DNA from: a virus
Length of the DNA stretch: 29,721 nucleotides
IMG/VR virus record: IMGVR_UViG_3300028388_002143
Span: 1 to 29,721 of that record
Strand: one strand, 5' to 3'
The translations under genes and the position numbers were made by a program. Shown here piece after piece: positions 24,280 through 29,721 of the stretch. The notes under the pieces were generated by a model. That model saw only the letters and a list, made by a program, of their open reading frames with translations. It did not search any database and was not told the DNA's origin. The number at the start of each line of letters is the position of its first letter. Positions within the stretch are counted from its first letter, which is position 1.

Positions 24280-24917
24280 CTGATGAAAACAAGACCAAGT
24301 TTATTGCTGCGATTACAGAGCATCTTCGGTTTGTTGCTGCGCTGTCTGTATCCTTGTCTCTTCTTGGCACCATCATATGGTGGGCGTTTGGTCCGCGCAT
24401 AGAAGAGAACGCGCGTATTCTTGTTGGCACTGATGAGCTGAAAGAGATTGTGATTCAGCAGGGTGTGCGGCTGGATCAGAACGTTGAAGCTCTCAATGGA
24501 TTGAGCGAGCGCATCACTGCAATGGAGCCATCGCCTGCTGTTGCTGAGTACGACATACTGCGCTCAAGCATAGATGAGACATGCATTGCTGGTCAGGTTT
24601 GCCGCTACACATACCGGGTGCGTCGCACTGATGAGGGGAGTAGTTGCGGTGTGCCATCTGCACAGCGTGTTCTTATTGACGCCAGCGGCACGACACATTT
24701 TCCCCAGCTGCCATCTAACGCTCCAAGAGCAACACGGCTCAGTGATGAGTGGTCGATTGTCTCTTCCAGCTTTGTTGTGCCGCGGCGCGTGGTGCCCGGT
24801 GTTGCAGAGTTCTCCTTGCAGATCACCTACCCTGATTGTGACCGGGATATTCTTGGGCGCGTTGTTGTGGTAGAAGAGAGTCCACATCTGATCTTTATAA
24901 TTGGGAGATCTGAATGA
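24276..24917 (+). CDS. Membrane-anchored periplasmic protein in the lysis block, unknown function
   Basis: A 213-residue protein with a TTG start overlapping an 18-codon leader frame. One membrane segment lies at about residues 18-38 (RFVAALSVSLSLLGTIIWWAF). A short coiled-coil-like helix follows (50-84), then a beta-rich domain with four cysteines (103, 109, 124, 188) that could form two disulfides outside the cytoplasm. The positively charged N-terminus suggests the tail is periplasmic. It overlaps the endolysin start (ATGA). Position suggests a lysis regulator, antiholin-like or envelope protein, but there is no recognised domain. The alternative ATG at 24283 is in another frame that closes early. 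Confidence 0.7.
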   Translation: MTDENKTKFIAAITEHLRFVAALSVSLSLLGTIIWWAFGPRIEENARILVGTDELKEIVIQQGVRLDQNVEALNGLSERITAMEPSPAVAEYDILRSSIDETCIAGQVCRYTYRVRRTDEGSSCGVPSAQRVLIDASGTTHFPQLPSNAPRATRLSDEWSIVSSSFVVPRRVVPGVAEFSLQITYPDCDRDILGRVVVVEESPHLIFIIGRSE

Positions 24918-25501
24918 GGAAGTTCGATACGATCATCATTCATTGCGCGGCAACTCCTCCGCACTGGATGGCTGGTTCTAGCACTGTTGCCCAGATGAAA
25001 GAGATTGATCGATGGCACAAAGACCGCGGCTGGAGTGGCATTGGCTATCACTACGTGATCGGCCGTGATGGCACGGTGGTCAAGGGCCGGCACCTCAACA
25101 AGACGGGCGCGCACACCAAGGGGCACAACACTGGATCCGTTGGTGTGTGTCTGGTTGGTGGCAAAGGTGGTGTTCGAACTGACAAGTTTGCAGATCACTT
25201 TACGCCTGAGCAGGAGCTGGCGCTCAAGGCTTTGATTAGCGATCTGTGCGAGAAGTACCCGGCAATCAAGCACATCAAAGGACACAACGATTATACCAAC
25301 CTTAAGGGATGCCCATCCTTTACTGTTTCTGAATGGTTGAAGGGTGACAACGGTGTGAGTGGAACCCCTGTGTTCAGGTCTGTTCGAAAAGATCCTTACA
25401 ACGGGCAGAAGCCAGGAATGTTTACAGAACAGGAAGCAAAGAAAGGAGGAATCATTGCCCTGATCGTTGCGGCGATTGCGGCATTGATTGCATTCAGATG
25501 A
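24914..25501 (+). CDS. Endolysin: T7-lysozyme-like N-acetylmuramoyl-L-alanine amidase with C-terminal membrane segment
   Basis: A 195-residue amidase that cuts the bond between MurNAc and L-Ala in peptidoglycan. Zinc ligands are His10 (IIIHCA), His124 (KGHND) and Cys133 (KGCPSF). Tyr45 or Tyr47 (GYHYVIGRDG) and Lys131 match the catalytic positions of T7 lysozyme. The amidase domain ends near 145. An extra 50 residues follow, ending in a hydrophobic run GGIIALIVAAIAALIAF (178-194), a likely C-terminal membrane anchor absent from T7 lysozyme. It starts on the preceding stop (ATGA) and its stop overlaps the holin start. T7 lysozyme also inhibits T7 RNA polymerase, but no polymerase is seen here, so only the lytic role is claimed. 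Confidence 0.93.
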   Translation: MRKFDTIIIHCAATPPHWMAGSSTVAQMKEIDRWHKDRGWSGIGYHYVIGRDGTVVKGRHLNKTGAHTKGHNTGSVGVCLVGGKGGVRTDKFADHFTPEQELALKALISDLCEKYPAIKHIKGHNDYTNLKGCPSFTVSEWLKGDNGVSGTPVFRSVRKDPYNGQKPGMFTEQEAKKGGIIALIVAAIAALIAFR

Positions 25502-25695
25502 GACTTGTACCTGACTGGAAAGAAAGCTGGAGCTGGTTCTCTACGTGGGGCCTGCTGGTTCTTGCGGCCGCACCTCAAGTGTGGGTGAGCCTGCCAGAAG
25601 AAACCAAGGAGATGGCTCCGGCGTGGATCGATCCTTGGATCTTTACCTTGCTGGCACTAGGGACGTTGGCCGGCCGGCTGATAGATCAGGAATGA
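25498..25695 (+). CDS. Holin
   Basis: A 65-residue membrane protein. RLVPDWKESWSWFSTWGLLVLAAAPQVW, followed by LPEETKE and WIDPWIFTLLALGTLAGRLIDQE, fits a small two-segment holin family common in proteobacterial phages ('W...WSw.s......a...W..lP'). Membrane segments are about residues 13-31 and 46-62. It forms the membrane lesions that trigger lysis. It starts on the endolysin stop (ATGA) and overlaps the next start (ATGA), the typical compact lysis cassette. Confidence 0.82.
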   Translation: MRLVPDWKESWSWFSTWGLLVLAAAPQVWVSLPEETKEMAPAWIDPWIFTLLALGTLAGRLIDQE

Positions 25696-25877
25696 TTATG
25701 CTGTATGTTCTTGGCCTTGATGCAGGGCTGCGTGTTGCAGGCTGGGGTGCAATGCCAATGGAATCGATGGAGATCTGCGAGCGCATTGGCGCTCAGATTA
25801 TAGAGCAAACAGAACAGCCTGACTTTTTTGTTTGCGTTGACATTGCTGAGCTTGTTGGGATTGGGCCTTCATCGTGA
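25692..25877 (+). CDS. Small protein between holin and spanin, unknown function
   Basis: A 61-residue protein, acidic, without a clear membrane segment. It starts MIMLYVLGLDAGLRVAGWGAM and continues with a helix (MEICERIGAQIIEQTEQ) and a strand (DFFVCVDIAELV). ATG 25692 overlaps the holin stop (ATGA) with AGGA just upstream, and its TGA overlaps the GTG of the i-spanin gene (GTGA). The tight coupling on both sides argues that it is expressed. 'VLGLDAGLRVAGWG' faintly recalls RuvC/RNase H-like starts ('lGiD.g....Gw'), but the protein is far too short for that fold. It may be a truncated remnant. Confidence 0.6.
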   Translation: MIMLYVLGLDAGLRVAGWGAMPMESMEICERIGAQIIEQTEQPDFFVCVDIAELVGIGPSS

Positions 25878-26128
25878 TTGATACCATTGTTCAAGGTGTG
25901 CTTGCGCTTGTCGCCCTCGCTGCGCTTTTGTGGGGCGCGCGAGGGAGACAGCGCGCAAGGGAAGAGGGAGCGCAGGATGCGGCTGACGAGATTGGTGAGC
26001 GCATACTTAACACGGATACCGAGACTCGGGAGCGTGTGCGTCAGGAGCTGGCTCGTCGCCCTGACAGGGGTGATGCTGCTGAGCGGTTGCGACACCGCCT
26101 TGAACGCGCTCGCTCGGGCGGGCGTTAA
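25874..26128 (+). CDS. i-spanin (Rz-like inner-membrane spanin)
   Basis: An 84-residue protein: an N-terminal membrane segment (VQGVLALVALAALLWGA, about residues 6-22) and then a long, highly charged helix (RQRAREEGAQDAADEIGERI...RERVRQELARRPDRGDAAERLRHRLERA). This is the standard Rz layout, in which the periplasmic coiled coil joins the o-spanin to fuse inner and outer membranes in the last lysis step. GTG start overlaps the preceding stop. Its 3' half holds the o-spanin gene in another frame, the classic nested Rz/Rz1 arrangement. It is shorter than lambda Rz (153). Confidence 0.85.
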   Translation: MIDTIVQGVLALVALAALLWGARGRQRAREEGAQDAADEIGERILNTDTETRERVRQELARRPDRGDAAERLRHRLERARSGGR

Positions 26129-26282
26129 TGTACCCGGTTCAATCGAAGGCTTTGTCCCTGCGTATTGTTCGGAAGAGATGGCGGCGACGCGGCTTGAGTT
26201 GGTCGAAGCAGTTCTCGAAGATGATGGGCGAGCGGTTGCTTTACTTGACGCGTACCTTCGGGCCGTAGATCAGATCTGTTAA
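25977..26282 (+). CDS. o-spanin (Rz1-like lipoprotein)
   Basis: A 101-residue lipoprotein read in the +1 frame relative to the i-spanin gene, with 152 bases nested inside it. The hydrophobic signal RSWLVALTGVMLLSGC ends in a lipobox (LSGC) with Cys38 as the acylated residue. ATG 25977 has GAGGGAG 7-13 bases upstream. A later GTG (26034) would give an 18-residue signal peptide but lacks a well-spaced site. The mature part (about 64 residues) is acidic and partly helical (ATRLELVEAVLEDDGRAVALLDAYLRA), without the Pro-richness of lambda Rz1. Asp follows the acylated Cys, which in E. coli favours inner-membrane retention. The stop shares TTAA with the convergent gene. Confidence 0.8.
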   Translation: MRLTRLVSAYLTRIPRLGSVCVRSWLVALTGVMLLSGCDTALNALARAGVNVPGSIEGFVPAYCSEEMAATRLELVEAVLEDDGRAVALLDAYLRAVDQIC

Positions 26283-26509
26283 GAATTGTCTTGGGGATTG
26301 TCTTGAGATAGGGCGGCGCGGGCCTCTACTTCCACCCACCCGCAGATATGCTCAGGGTCTTCGCTGGTGACAGTCCATCGGTAGATGCTTTCCAACGCCT
26401 CCCGCAGCCTAGCGTTCTCTGCCTCTAGGGCTTCGATGTGATCTGCGGCTTCCGCCGCAAGGCCATGCCCGTTGTATTTTACCAGCCGCGCCTTGATGTC
26501 GTCGCTCAT
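26279..26509 (-). CDS. Small coiled-coil protein, unknown function
   Basis: A 76-residue protein: a start SDDIKARLVKYNGHGLAAEAADHIEALEAENARLREALESI and an acidic tail. The heptad-like middle (residues 20-45) suggests a dimeric coiled coil. 'AADHIEALEAENARLREAL' is a widespread ending module in small early phage proteins whose functions are unknown. I took ATG 26509 (MSDDIK) because it overlaps the preceding gene's stop (ATGA). The stop codon shares TTAA with the o-spanin stop on the other strand. Confidence 0.65.
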   Translation of the reverse strand: MSDDIKARLVKYNGHGLAAEAADHIEALEAENARLREALESIYRWTVTSEDPEHICGWVEVEARAALSQDNPQDNS

Positions 26510-26709
26510 GTCTTGTCCTCCCGGATGGCGGCGGCTATGGCCTCTGGGTAGCCGTATGTTTCTGCGATATTCAAACACCTCTCCCGTTCCTTTGCCTTGA
26601 TCCTGTCCCGCTCGCGTTCTACCTCGGCCAGACGGGCGGTCATCTGCTCCAAGGCTTCACGGTTGCCGTGGCGGGCTTCGTCGTTTGCGCGCTGTTCTAG
26701 GTCAGTCAT
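26506..26709 (-). CDS. Small charged helical protein, unknown function
   Basis: A 67-residue, mostly helical, highly charged protein. A coiled-coil stretch (REALEQMTARLAEVERERDRIKAKERERC) is followed by LNIAETYGYPEAIAAAIRED. AAGGAG lies about 8 bases before the ATG. The 'AEVERERDRI' coil with a C-terminal 'IA..I...' helix is common in small phage and prophage proteins near replication genes. The stop overlaps the next start (ATGA), so the pair is coupled. Function unknown. Confidence 0.65.
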   Translation of the reverse strand: MTDLEQRANDEARHGNREALEQMTARLAEVERERDRIKAKERERCLNIAETYGYPEAIAAAIREDKT

Positions 26710-26738
26710 TGTGGGTCTCCTTCTCTGCGCCCCGAGGG

Positions 26739-27014
26739 CTAGGTGGGGTCCGTAGGCGGAATCTGCGCTTTGTGGTGCGCCAGCAAAGCAGCGGCGGCCT
26801 CCGCCAAATAGCGGTCCCGCTCATAGTCCTTAAACATACTGTTTCCTTCTGGCTTGTCCTCATAAACGGTCACGCCGCCGCAGTCGGGATAGTCGGCGCG
26901 AAACTCTCCGTAGCGCAGCCGAAGGTATCCGACCTGAACATCGCCCAGATACACGTCATATTGCTCCGGGCAGGCAACGCACGTTATTTCCAAGCGCAGT
27001 CCGTTAACGATCAT
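26739..27014 (-). CDS. Conserved phage protein, unknown function
   Basis: A 91-residue protein with a beta-rich first half (LRLEITCVACPEQYDVYLGDVQVGYLRLRYGEFRADYPDCGGVTVY) containing three cysteines, and a helical end (KDYERDRYLAEAAAALLAHH). The 'ACPEQYDVY..d.qvgYLRLR.G.F....P' pattern is familiar from small phage proteins with no assigned role. CVAC and a later Cys could bind a metal, but a fourth ligand is not evident. AGGAGA precedes the ATG at good spacing. Confidence 0.7.
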   Translation of the reverse strand: MIVNGLRLEITCVACPEQYDVYLGDVQVGYLRLRYGEFRADYPDCGGVTVYEDKPEGNSMFKDYERDRYLAEAAAALLAHHKAQIPPTDPT

Positions 27015-27054
27015 CTCACTTCTTCTCCTCTGCGATACGAAGAACTAGGCAAGA

Positions 27055-27270
27055 TTATTTACGTAGTCTCATGCTGGGTATCCGGCCGATCTCATTGCCA
27101 AGACGTTCAAGCAAAGAATCGGACAGGTCGGATTCATACACGACCTTGATTATAGCCGAGAGCAGAACATCCATTCCGTACTCTGCTACCAGCTCTTCAA
27201 GCTTGGCATCGATGGCATAAGCTGCTTCGGTTTGCGCCTTGGTTTGATTGGTTTCAATGAGCGTGTTCAT
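27055..27270 (-). CDS. Small acidic helical protein, unknown function
   Basis: A 71-residue protein: a Thr/Gln-rich start (NTLIETNQTKAQTEAAYAID), a helix (LEELVAEYGMDVLLSAIIKVVYE) and a short basic tail (SMRLRK). ATG 27270 overlaps the stop of the helix-turn-helix gene (ATGA). A much longer open frame upstream in the same phase is an artefact of overlap with the regulator genes. No family recognised. Confidence 0.65.
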   Translation of the reverse strand: MNTLIETNQTKAQTEAAYAIDAKLEELVAEYGMDVLLSAIIKVVYESDLSDSLLERLGNEIGRIPSMRLRK

Positions 27271-27539
27271 TTGTTCACCGTTCCTTTCGGTCCGTACTTC
27301 AGGTCTGTCAGACCAAACATCTTTCTCGGCCGGGGCTTGCGTCCCGCTGGGTTGGATCCCGGCCACTTCACGTTGTGACGCTGGCACCATTTGTTGAGAT
27401 TGGAGAGGCTCATATCCAAGAGCTTCGCCGCATCTGTCTGCGTCATCTTGTGCGCGATGCAGTAACGCAGGAGTTTCTTTTTTTCTTCTGTGTGCCTCTT
27501 TGTGATTTCGGGCCACGTCTCGATGCGATGGTTTACCAT
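27267..27539 (-). CDS. Helix-turn-helix DNA-binding protein
   Basis: A 90-residue basic protein. Residues 18-52 read KEEKKKLL-type helix, then IAHKMTQTDAAKLLDMSLSNLNKWC: a clear helix-turn-helix with the recognition helix around SLSNLNKWCQRH. The C-terminal third is Lys/Arg/Pro-rich (NPAGRKPRPRK) and could contact DNA further. Likely a phage transcription regulator or a replication accessory. It overlaps the wing-type HTH gene upstream by 7 bases and the next gene by 4. Residues resemble the Fis/transposase-type HTH, but no specific family is claimed. Confidence 0.8.
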   Translation of the reverse strand: MVNHRIETWPEITKRHTEEKKKLLRYCIAHKMTQTDAAKLLDMSLSNLNKWCQRHNVKWPGSNPAGRKPRPRKMFGLTDLKYGPKGTVNK

Positions 27540-27862
27540 TCAATCTCTTCCCATCCTTTTGACTGGTTCGTGTCTTCTCCGAGAGTCCAGACAATCGAAG
27601 CACGGCCCGACGCATTCGGCCTTCTAGCTCCGGAGTCAGTGATCTTGCCCCGGTTGCGTAGCTCTGATGTTCGGGGCTGGATGGAAGCGTAGCTAACAGA
27701 CGCTTTAGCGGCGAGTTCTTCACTGGTCAGCCCCTCCTTGTGTTTCGCCAACAGGTTCAGAACCGTTTGCCGCAAGCTGCTGGCCGGCGGTTCTATCTGC
27801 TGAGCAGCAGCACGGCTCGTGTCCGTGCGCTGCCAGCCTGTCTCTCGCTGCGTGTAAGGCAT
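27533..27862 (-). CDS. Winged-helix DNA-binding protein
   Basis: A 109-residue protein. After GWQRTDTSRAAAQQIEP (residues 9-25) comes a winged-helix layout: a helix LRQTVLNLLAKH, then GLTSEELAAKASVSYASIQPRTSELRNRGKI, and a wing SGARRPNASGRASIVWTL. This 'TDTSRAAA...LR..VL..l......T..E.a......s..s..pR.sELr..G.i.DSG.rR.n.SGr...vW' signature is widespread in phage proteins thought to bind DNA. It starts on the stop of the SSB-like gene (TGATG). Confidence 0.82.
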   Translation of the reverse strand: MPYTQRETGWQRTDTSRAAAQQIEPPASSLRQTVLNLLAKHKEGLTSEELAAKASVSYASIQPRTSELRNRGKITDSGARRPNASGRASIVWTLGEDTNQSKGWEEIEW

Positions 27863-28269
27863 CAGAACGGCAAGTCGTCGTCGAGGTCATTGCTCCCCGC
27901 ATCCGCGCCGCCGCCGCTCCCTGTGGGCGCGTCGCCGCGGCTGCGTGGATCCGAGACAGCAAGGCTCATGAAGTTGTTGCCGTTTTCACTGCGTCGCTTC
28001 CAAGCCGAGAGCCAGCGTTCGTTCTGCCCACCGACTTCGAGCTTGCCTGTGTAGTGCGGAGCTTTCTCGTTGTCGCTGTCGTTGGAAAACAGAACGCCCA
28101 CCTTGGCATAGACGTTGATGTACTTCTTGCCGTTGCGAGACTCGTCGGTAATCAGCACCACGTTTTCTTCGTAGCCTTTGCTGTCGACCTTGCCTTGCAA
28201 GATGAACTTCTGCTTGTCGAAGGGCTTGAAGACAGCGCCCTTGTCCGTGTCGTCGTATTGATCGGTCAT
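27862..28269 (-). CDS. DUF736-like protein with SSB-type acidic tip
   Basis: A 135-residue protein. Residues 10-100 look like an OB or beta-barrel domain of the DUF736 type: KGAVFKPFDKQKFILQGKVD, KKYINVYAKVGVLFSN and ERWLSAWKRRSENGNNFMSLAV. A Gly/Ser/Asp-rich linker leads to DLDDDLPF, the classic C-terminal tip by which single-stranded DNA-binding proteins recruit partners. Position between the annealing protein and regulators supports a ssDNA-binding role. The start is either ATG 28269, overlapping the previous stop (TAATG) with AAGGA at good spacing, or ATG 28275. I chose 28269. Confidence 0.75.
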   Translation of the reverse strand: MTDQYDDTDKGAVFKPFDKQKFILQGKVDSKGYEENVVLITDESRNGKKYINVYAKVGVLFSNDSDNEKAPHYTGKLEVGGQNERWLSAWKRRSENGNNFMSLAVSDPRSRGDAPTGSGGGADAGSNDLDDDLPF

Positions 28270-28736
28270 TACCATTCGTCCTTTCCGGTTGAGTCTTTGG
28301 GTGCGTTGGGATCTGAATACTTGTTGCCATCGTGCTTGCCGAGAAACACGTCAGCGTTCAGGCCAAGGTGAGACAGGGCCTTGGTCAGACCATCTGTCAC
28401 CGCCATCTTGGGTGCGTCTTCGGCAATGCGCCCCTTGTCGTTGACAAAGGTGCGACACCCGGGGAACGGGCCGTAAGCATTGCCGGGATTGATTGTCCAA
28501 ACAGTAACCTCAGCCACGTAAATGATACGTGTCTTGCCCTCAAACTCAGACTCGTAAGTCTTGCAGTCTGCGTGCCAGCCCCATCCCTGACCAACAGGAC
28601 CGAACTGCTCGGTCATGGCAAGAATCTGGGATTGCGGATCAATCGCTGTAAAGCTGCGCGATCCAAAGCTGACGCGCTTCAGATGCGCTGGGTCTGACGT
28701 TGACACGGCATCCCATAATTTCATGTTGTTTGTCAT
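28269..28736 (-). CDS. Probable single-strand annealing protein (Rad52/ERF-like)
   Basis: A 155-residue protein: MKLWDAVSTSDPAHLKRVSF, then FTAIDPQSQILAMTEQFGPVGQGWGW and KMAVTDGLTKALSHLGLNADVFLG. 'EQFG..G.GW', a Tyr/Val-rich strand region and the 'a.tdAlkkAls.LGl..dvflG' ending are hallmarks of phage annealing proteins related to ERF and Rad52. Such proteins coat ssDNA made by a partner exonuclease and anneal it to a matching strand. ATG 28736 was preferred to an ATG 30 bases earlier because GAAGGG lies 10-15 bases upstream. The exonuclease is two genes upstream. Confidence 0.75.
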   Translation of the reverse strand: MTNNMKLWDAVSTSDPAHLKRVSFGSRSFTAIDPQSQILAMTEQFGPVGQGWGWHADCKTYESEFEGKTRIIYVAEVTVWTINPGNAYGPFPGCRTFVNDKGRIAEDAPKMAVTDGLTKALSHLGLNADVFLGKHDGNKYSDPNAPKDSTGKDEW

Positions 28737-28749
28737 TGTCGTTTTCCCT

Positions 28750-28875
28750 TCAGGGTTTGATGGCAAGCCAGATGACTATGCCGATGACAATCAGGAACCA
28801 GAACAAGTCCAGCCCCTGACCATTGGTGAACACGCTGCCTCCGAATCCTTCGGGCGGCATCCACCGGCCGCTCAT
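28750..28875 (-). CDS. 41-residue membrane protein between exonuclease and annealing protein
   Basis: A short frame beginning MSGRWMPPEGFGG and ending in one membrane segment (LFWFLIVIGIVIWLAI, about residues 24-39) and KP. The ATG overlaps the exonuclease stop (ATGA) and the stop lies 14 bases before the annealing-protein start, so it fits the coupled operon exactly. The composition (Trp, Ile, Val, Phe) is that of a genuine membrane helix. Nothing identifies a function. A small membrane protein within a recombination operon is unexpected and could tether or regulate, or act on the host envelope. Confidence 0.65.
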   Translation of the reverse strand: MSGRWMPPEGFGGSVFTNGQGLDLFWFLIVIGIVIWLAIKP

Positions 28876-29669
28876 ACTTCAGAGAAGCGCAGCGATCCAC
28901 GCTTGTCCCGCTTGATGCGGAGCAGCTTGCCAAAGACTTCGCGTTCGTTGTTTGCAACCATAGCCTTCAGGTCTTTCTTTGCTCCTTCGAAGGCTGCGGC
29001 TGCGTCACGATTCTCAAGGTACGTCGCCTCAGCTTCGGCCCAAGAGTTGGATGTCGTGGCGTCTCGTACCACCATGTTGTCCACCGGGACGCTATGGTGA
29101 GAGGGGCCATCCGGCGCGACATCAGCAGGCGGTTCTTCGTCGCGAAGAACGTAACCCCAGAAGTCCGACACCAAGCCCCACATCGAATCGAAATAGTTGG
29201 GATCGAACCCGACATGCACTGCTTCCCACCTGCTGTTGCCGAAGATTACTGAGAGATAACCGCCAGCCTCCTTGCTATCGAAGGCATAGATGTGCGCCTG
29301 TATTTGTGGCATGTACCGGGCAAGCTGCTCTTCCATGCTGCTGCGCTCGTTGGTGTGCTTGCACTCCAGCATGTACGGACCCTTGTCGTTCAGACGCACG
29401 GCCGCATCGATGGTTGGCTCAAGAGGCACACCTCCATGCGTGACACGCAGCTTGGTGTTGCGATGCGTGATGACAGGGTTCATGTCAGCGTACATCTTGT
29501 TGAACCAGTTGATGTTGAACGACTCGGTGTAGACACCAAGCTGCACGGGCAGCGCGTCGCTCAGATCTGCCGGCTCTGCACGCCCTGTCTTTTCAAGCCA
29601 GAGCTGGTGCCAATCGCCATCACGGATTCGATACATGTCCGAACCCCCGATAAATCCTTTACGTTCCAT
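28872..29669 (-). CDS. YqaJ/lambda-type exonuclease
   Basis: A 265-residue PD-(D/E)XK nuclease. GFIGGSDMYRI opens the domain, Glu49 (QLGVYTES), Asp88 (PTIDAAVRL) and Glu102-x-Lys104 (MLECKH) form the active site, and QIQAHIYAF (about 120-128) is the conserved helix that follows. These enzymes degrade one strand from DNA ends, leaving a 3' single strand for an annealing protein. Strong GGAGG precedes the ATG at 29669. The stop overlaps a 41-codon gene (ATGA), and the annealing protein and SSB-like protein follow, making a recombination unit for replication, repair or genome end processing. Confidence 0.9.
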   Translation of the reverse strand: MERKGFIGGSDMYRIRDGDWHQLWLEKTGRAEPADLSDALPVQLGVYTESFNINWFNKMYADMNPVITHRNTKLRVTHGGVPLEPTIDAAVRLNDKGPYMLECKHTNERSSMEEQLARYMPQIQAHIYAFDSKEAGGYLSVIFGNSRWEAVHVGFDPNYFDSMWGLVSDFWGYVLRDEEPPADVAPDGPSHHSVPVDNMVVRDATTSNSWAEAEATYLENRDAAAAFEGAKKDLKAMVANNEREVFGKLLRIKRDKRGSLRFSEV

Positions 29670-29721
29670 TGTCTTCCTCCTTCATATGTGCAGCAATATA
29701 CGGATCAAGATCCGCCTTTGT
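29659..29721 (-). CDS. C-terminal end of a gene cut by the window edge
   Basis: The last 20 codons of an open frame (ending AAHMKEEDNGT and TAA) overlap the exonuclease start by 11 bases. The other two phases on this strand hit stops inside the same stretch, so only this phase can carry a gene in from the right. It contains the exonuclease ribosome-binding site. Too short to identify. Confidence 0.45.
   Translation of the reverse strand, partial: TKADLDPYIAAHMKEEDNGT

Noticed and set aside
27271-27723. N-terminal extension of the 71-residue protein to 222 residues
   Set aside because: The upstream part lies over the HTH and winged-helix genes in another phase, and the coupled ATG at 27270 gives a sensible start.
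28733-28957. 74-residue minus-strand frame over the exonuclease end
   Set aside because: Shadow of the exonuclease and the 41-codon gene. Arg/Ser/His-rich with no ribosome site.
1-29721. CRISPR array, tRNA genes, integrase or other lysogeny genes
   Set aside because: No regularly spaced repeats, no cloverleaf-like sequences and no recombinase motifs found by reading both strands. The two HTH proteins alone do not show lysogeny.

Overview
The window is the virion, lysis and recombination part of a tailed phage genome with a T7-type (podovirus) particle. The plus strand carries, in T7 order, the terminase subunits, portal, a Bbp19-like small protein, scaffold, a gp13-like protein, major capsid protein, the two tail-tube proteins (gp11- and gp12-like), three internal or ejection proteins (gp14-, gp15- and gp16-like) and tail fibres. 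No single-subunit RNA polymerase, integrase, DNA polymerase or tRNA is visible, so the window is part of a larger genome. A marine Rhodobacterales-type alphaproteobacterial host is my best guess. It rests on the look of the fibre N-terminus and of a DUF736-like protein, and it is inference only.

Layout. 19-4692: packaging and portal, with a 300-base GC-tract-rich gap after terS and two small 'MCFG' proteins flanking the terL region. 4685-7191: scaffold, gp13-like protein, capsid and a small head protein, closed by a strong hairpin with a short T-run. 7198-18379: tail tube and nozzle, then three ejection proteins ending in a 1498-residue gp16-like protein that carries a zinc-protease motif (HELNH). 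18405-23887: a fibre and adhesin cassette with three ligand-binding type modules, a chitin-binding-like module, a GIY-YIG homing endonuclease and a fibre with a T7 gp17-type N-terminus. 23947-26282: lysis region with two small unknowns, a T7-lysozyme-like amidase carrying a C-terminal membrane segment, a holin, a small unknown, and a nested i-spanin/o-spanin pair.

The minus strand (26279-29721) runs toward the lysis genes and meets them at a shared TTAA stop. Read from its 5' side it encodes the tail of a cut-off gene, a YqaJ/lambda-type exonuclease, a 41-residue membrane protein, a probable single-strand annealing protein, a DUF736-like protein with an SSB-type acidic tip, two helix-turn-helix proteins and several small unknowns. 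Exonuclease, annealing protein and SSB-like protein together look like a phage recombination unit.

Nearly all genes touch or overlap (ATGA, TGATG, GTGA, TTGA junctions), so translational coupling is the rule. The main non-coding signals are the 397-703 gap, an inverted repeat that contains the capsid ribosome-binding site, and several hairpins at gene-block borders.
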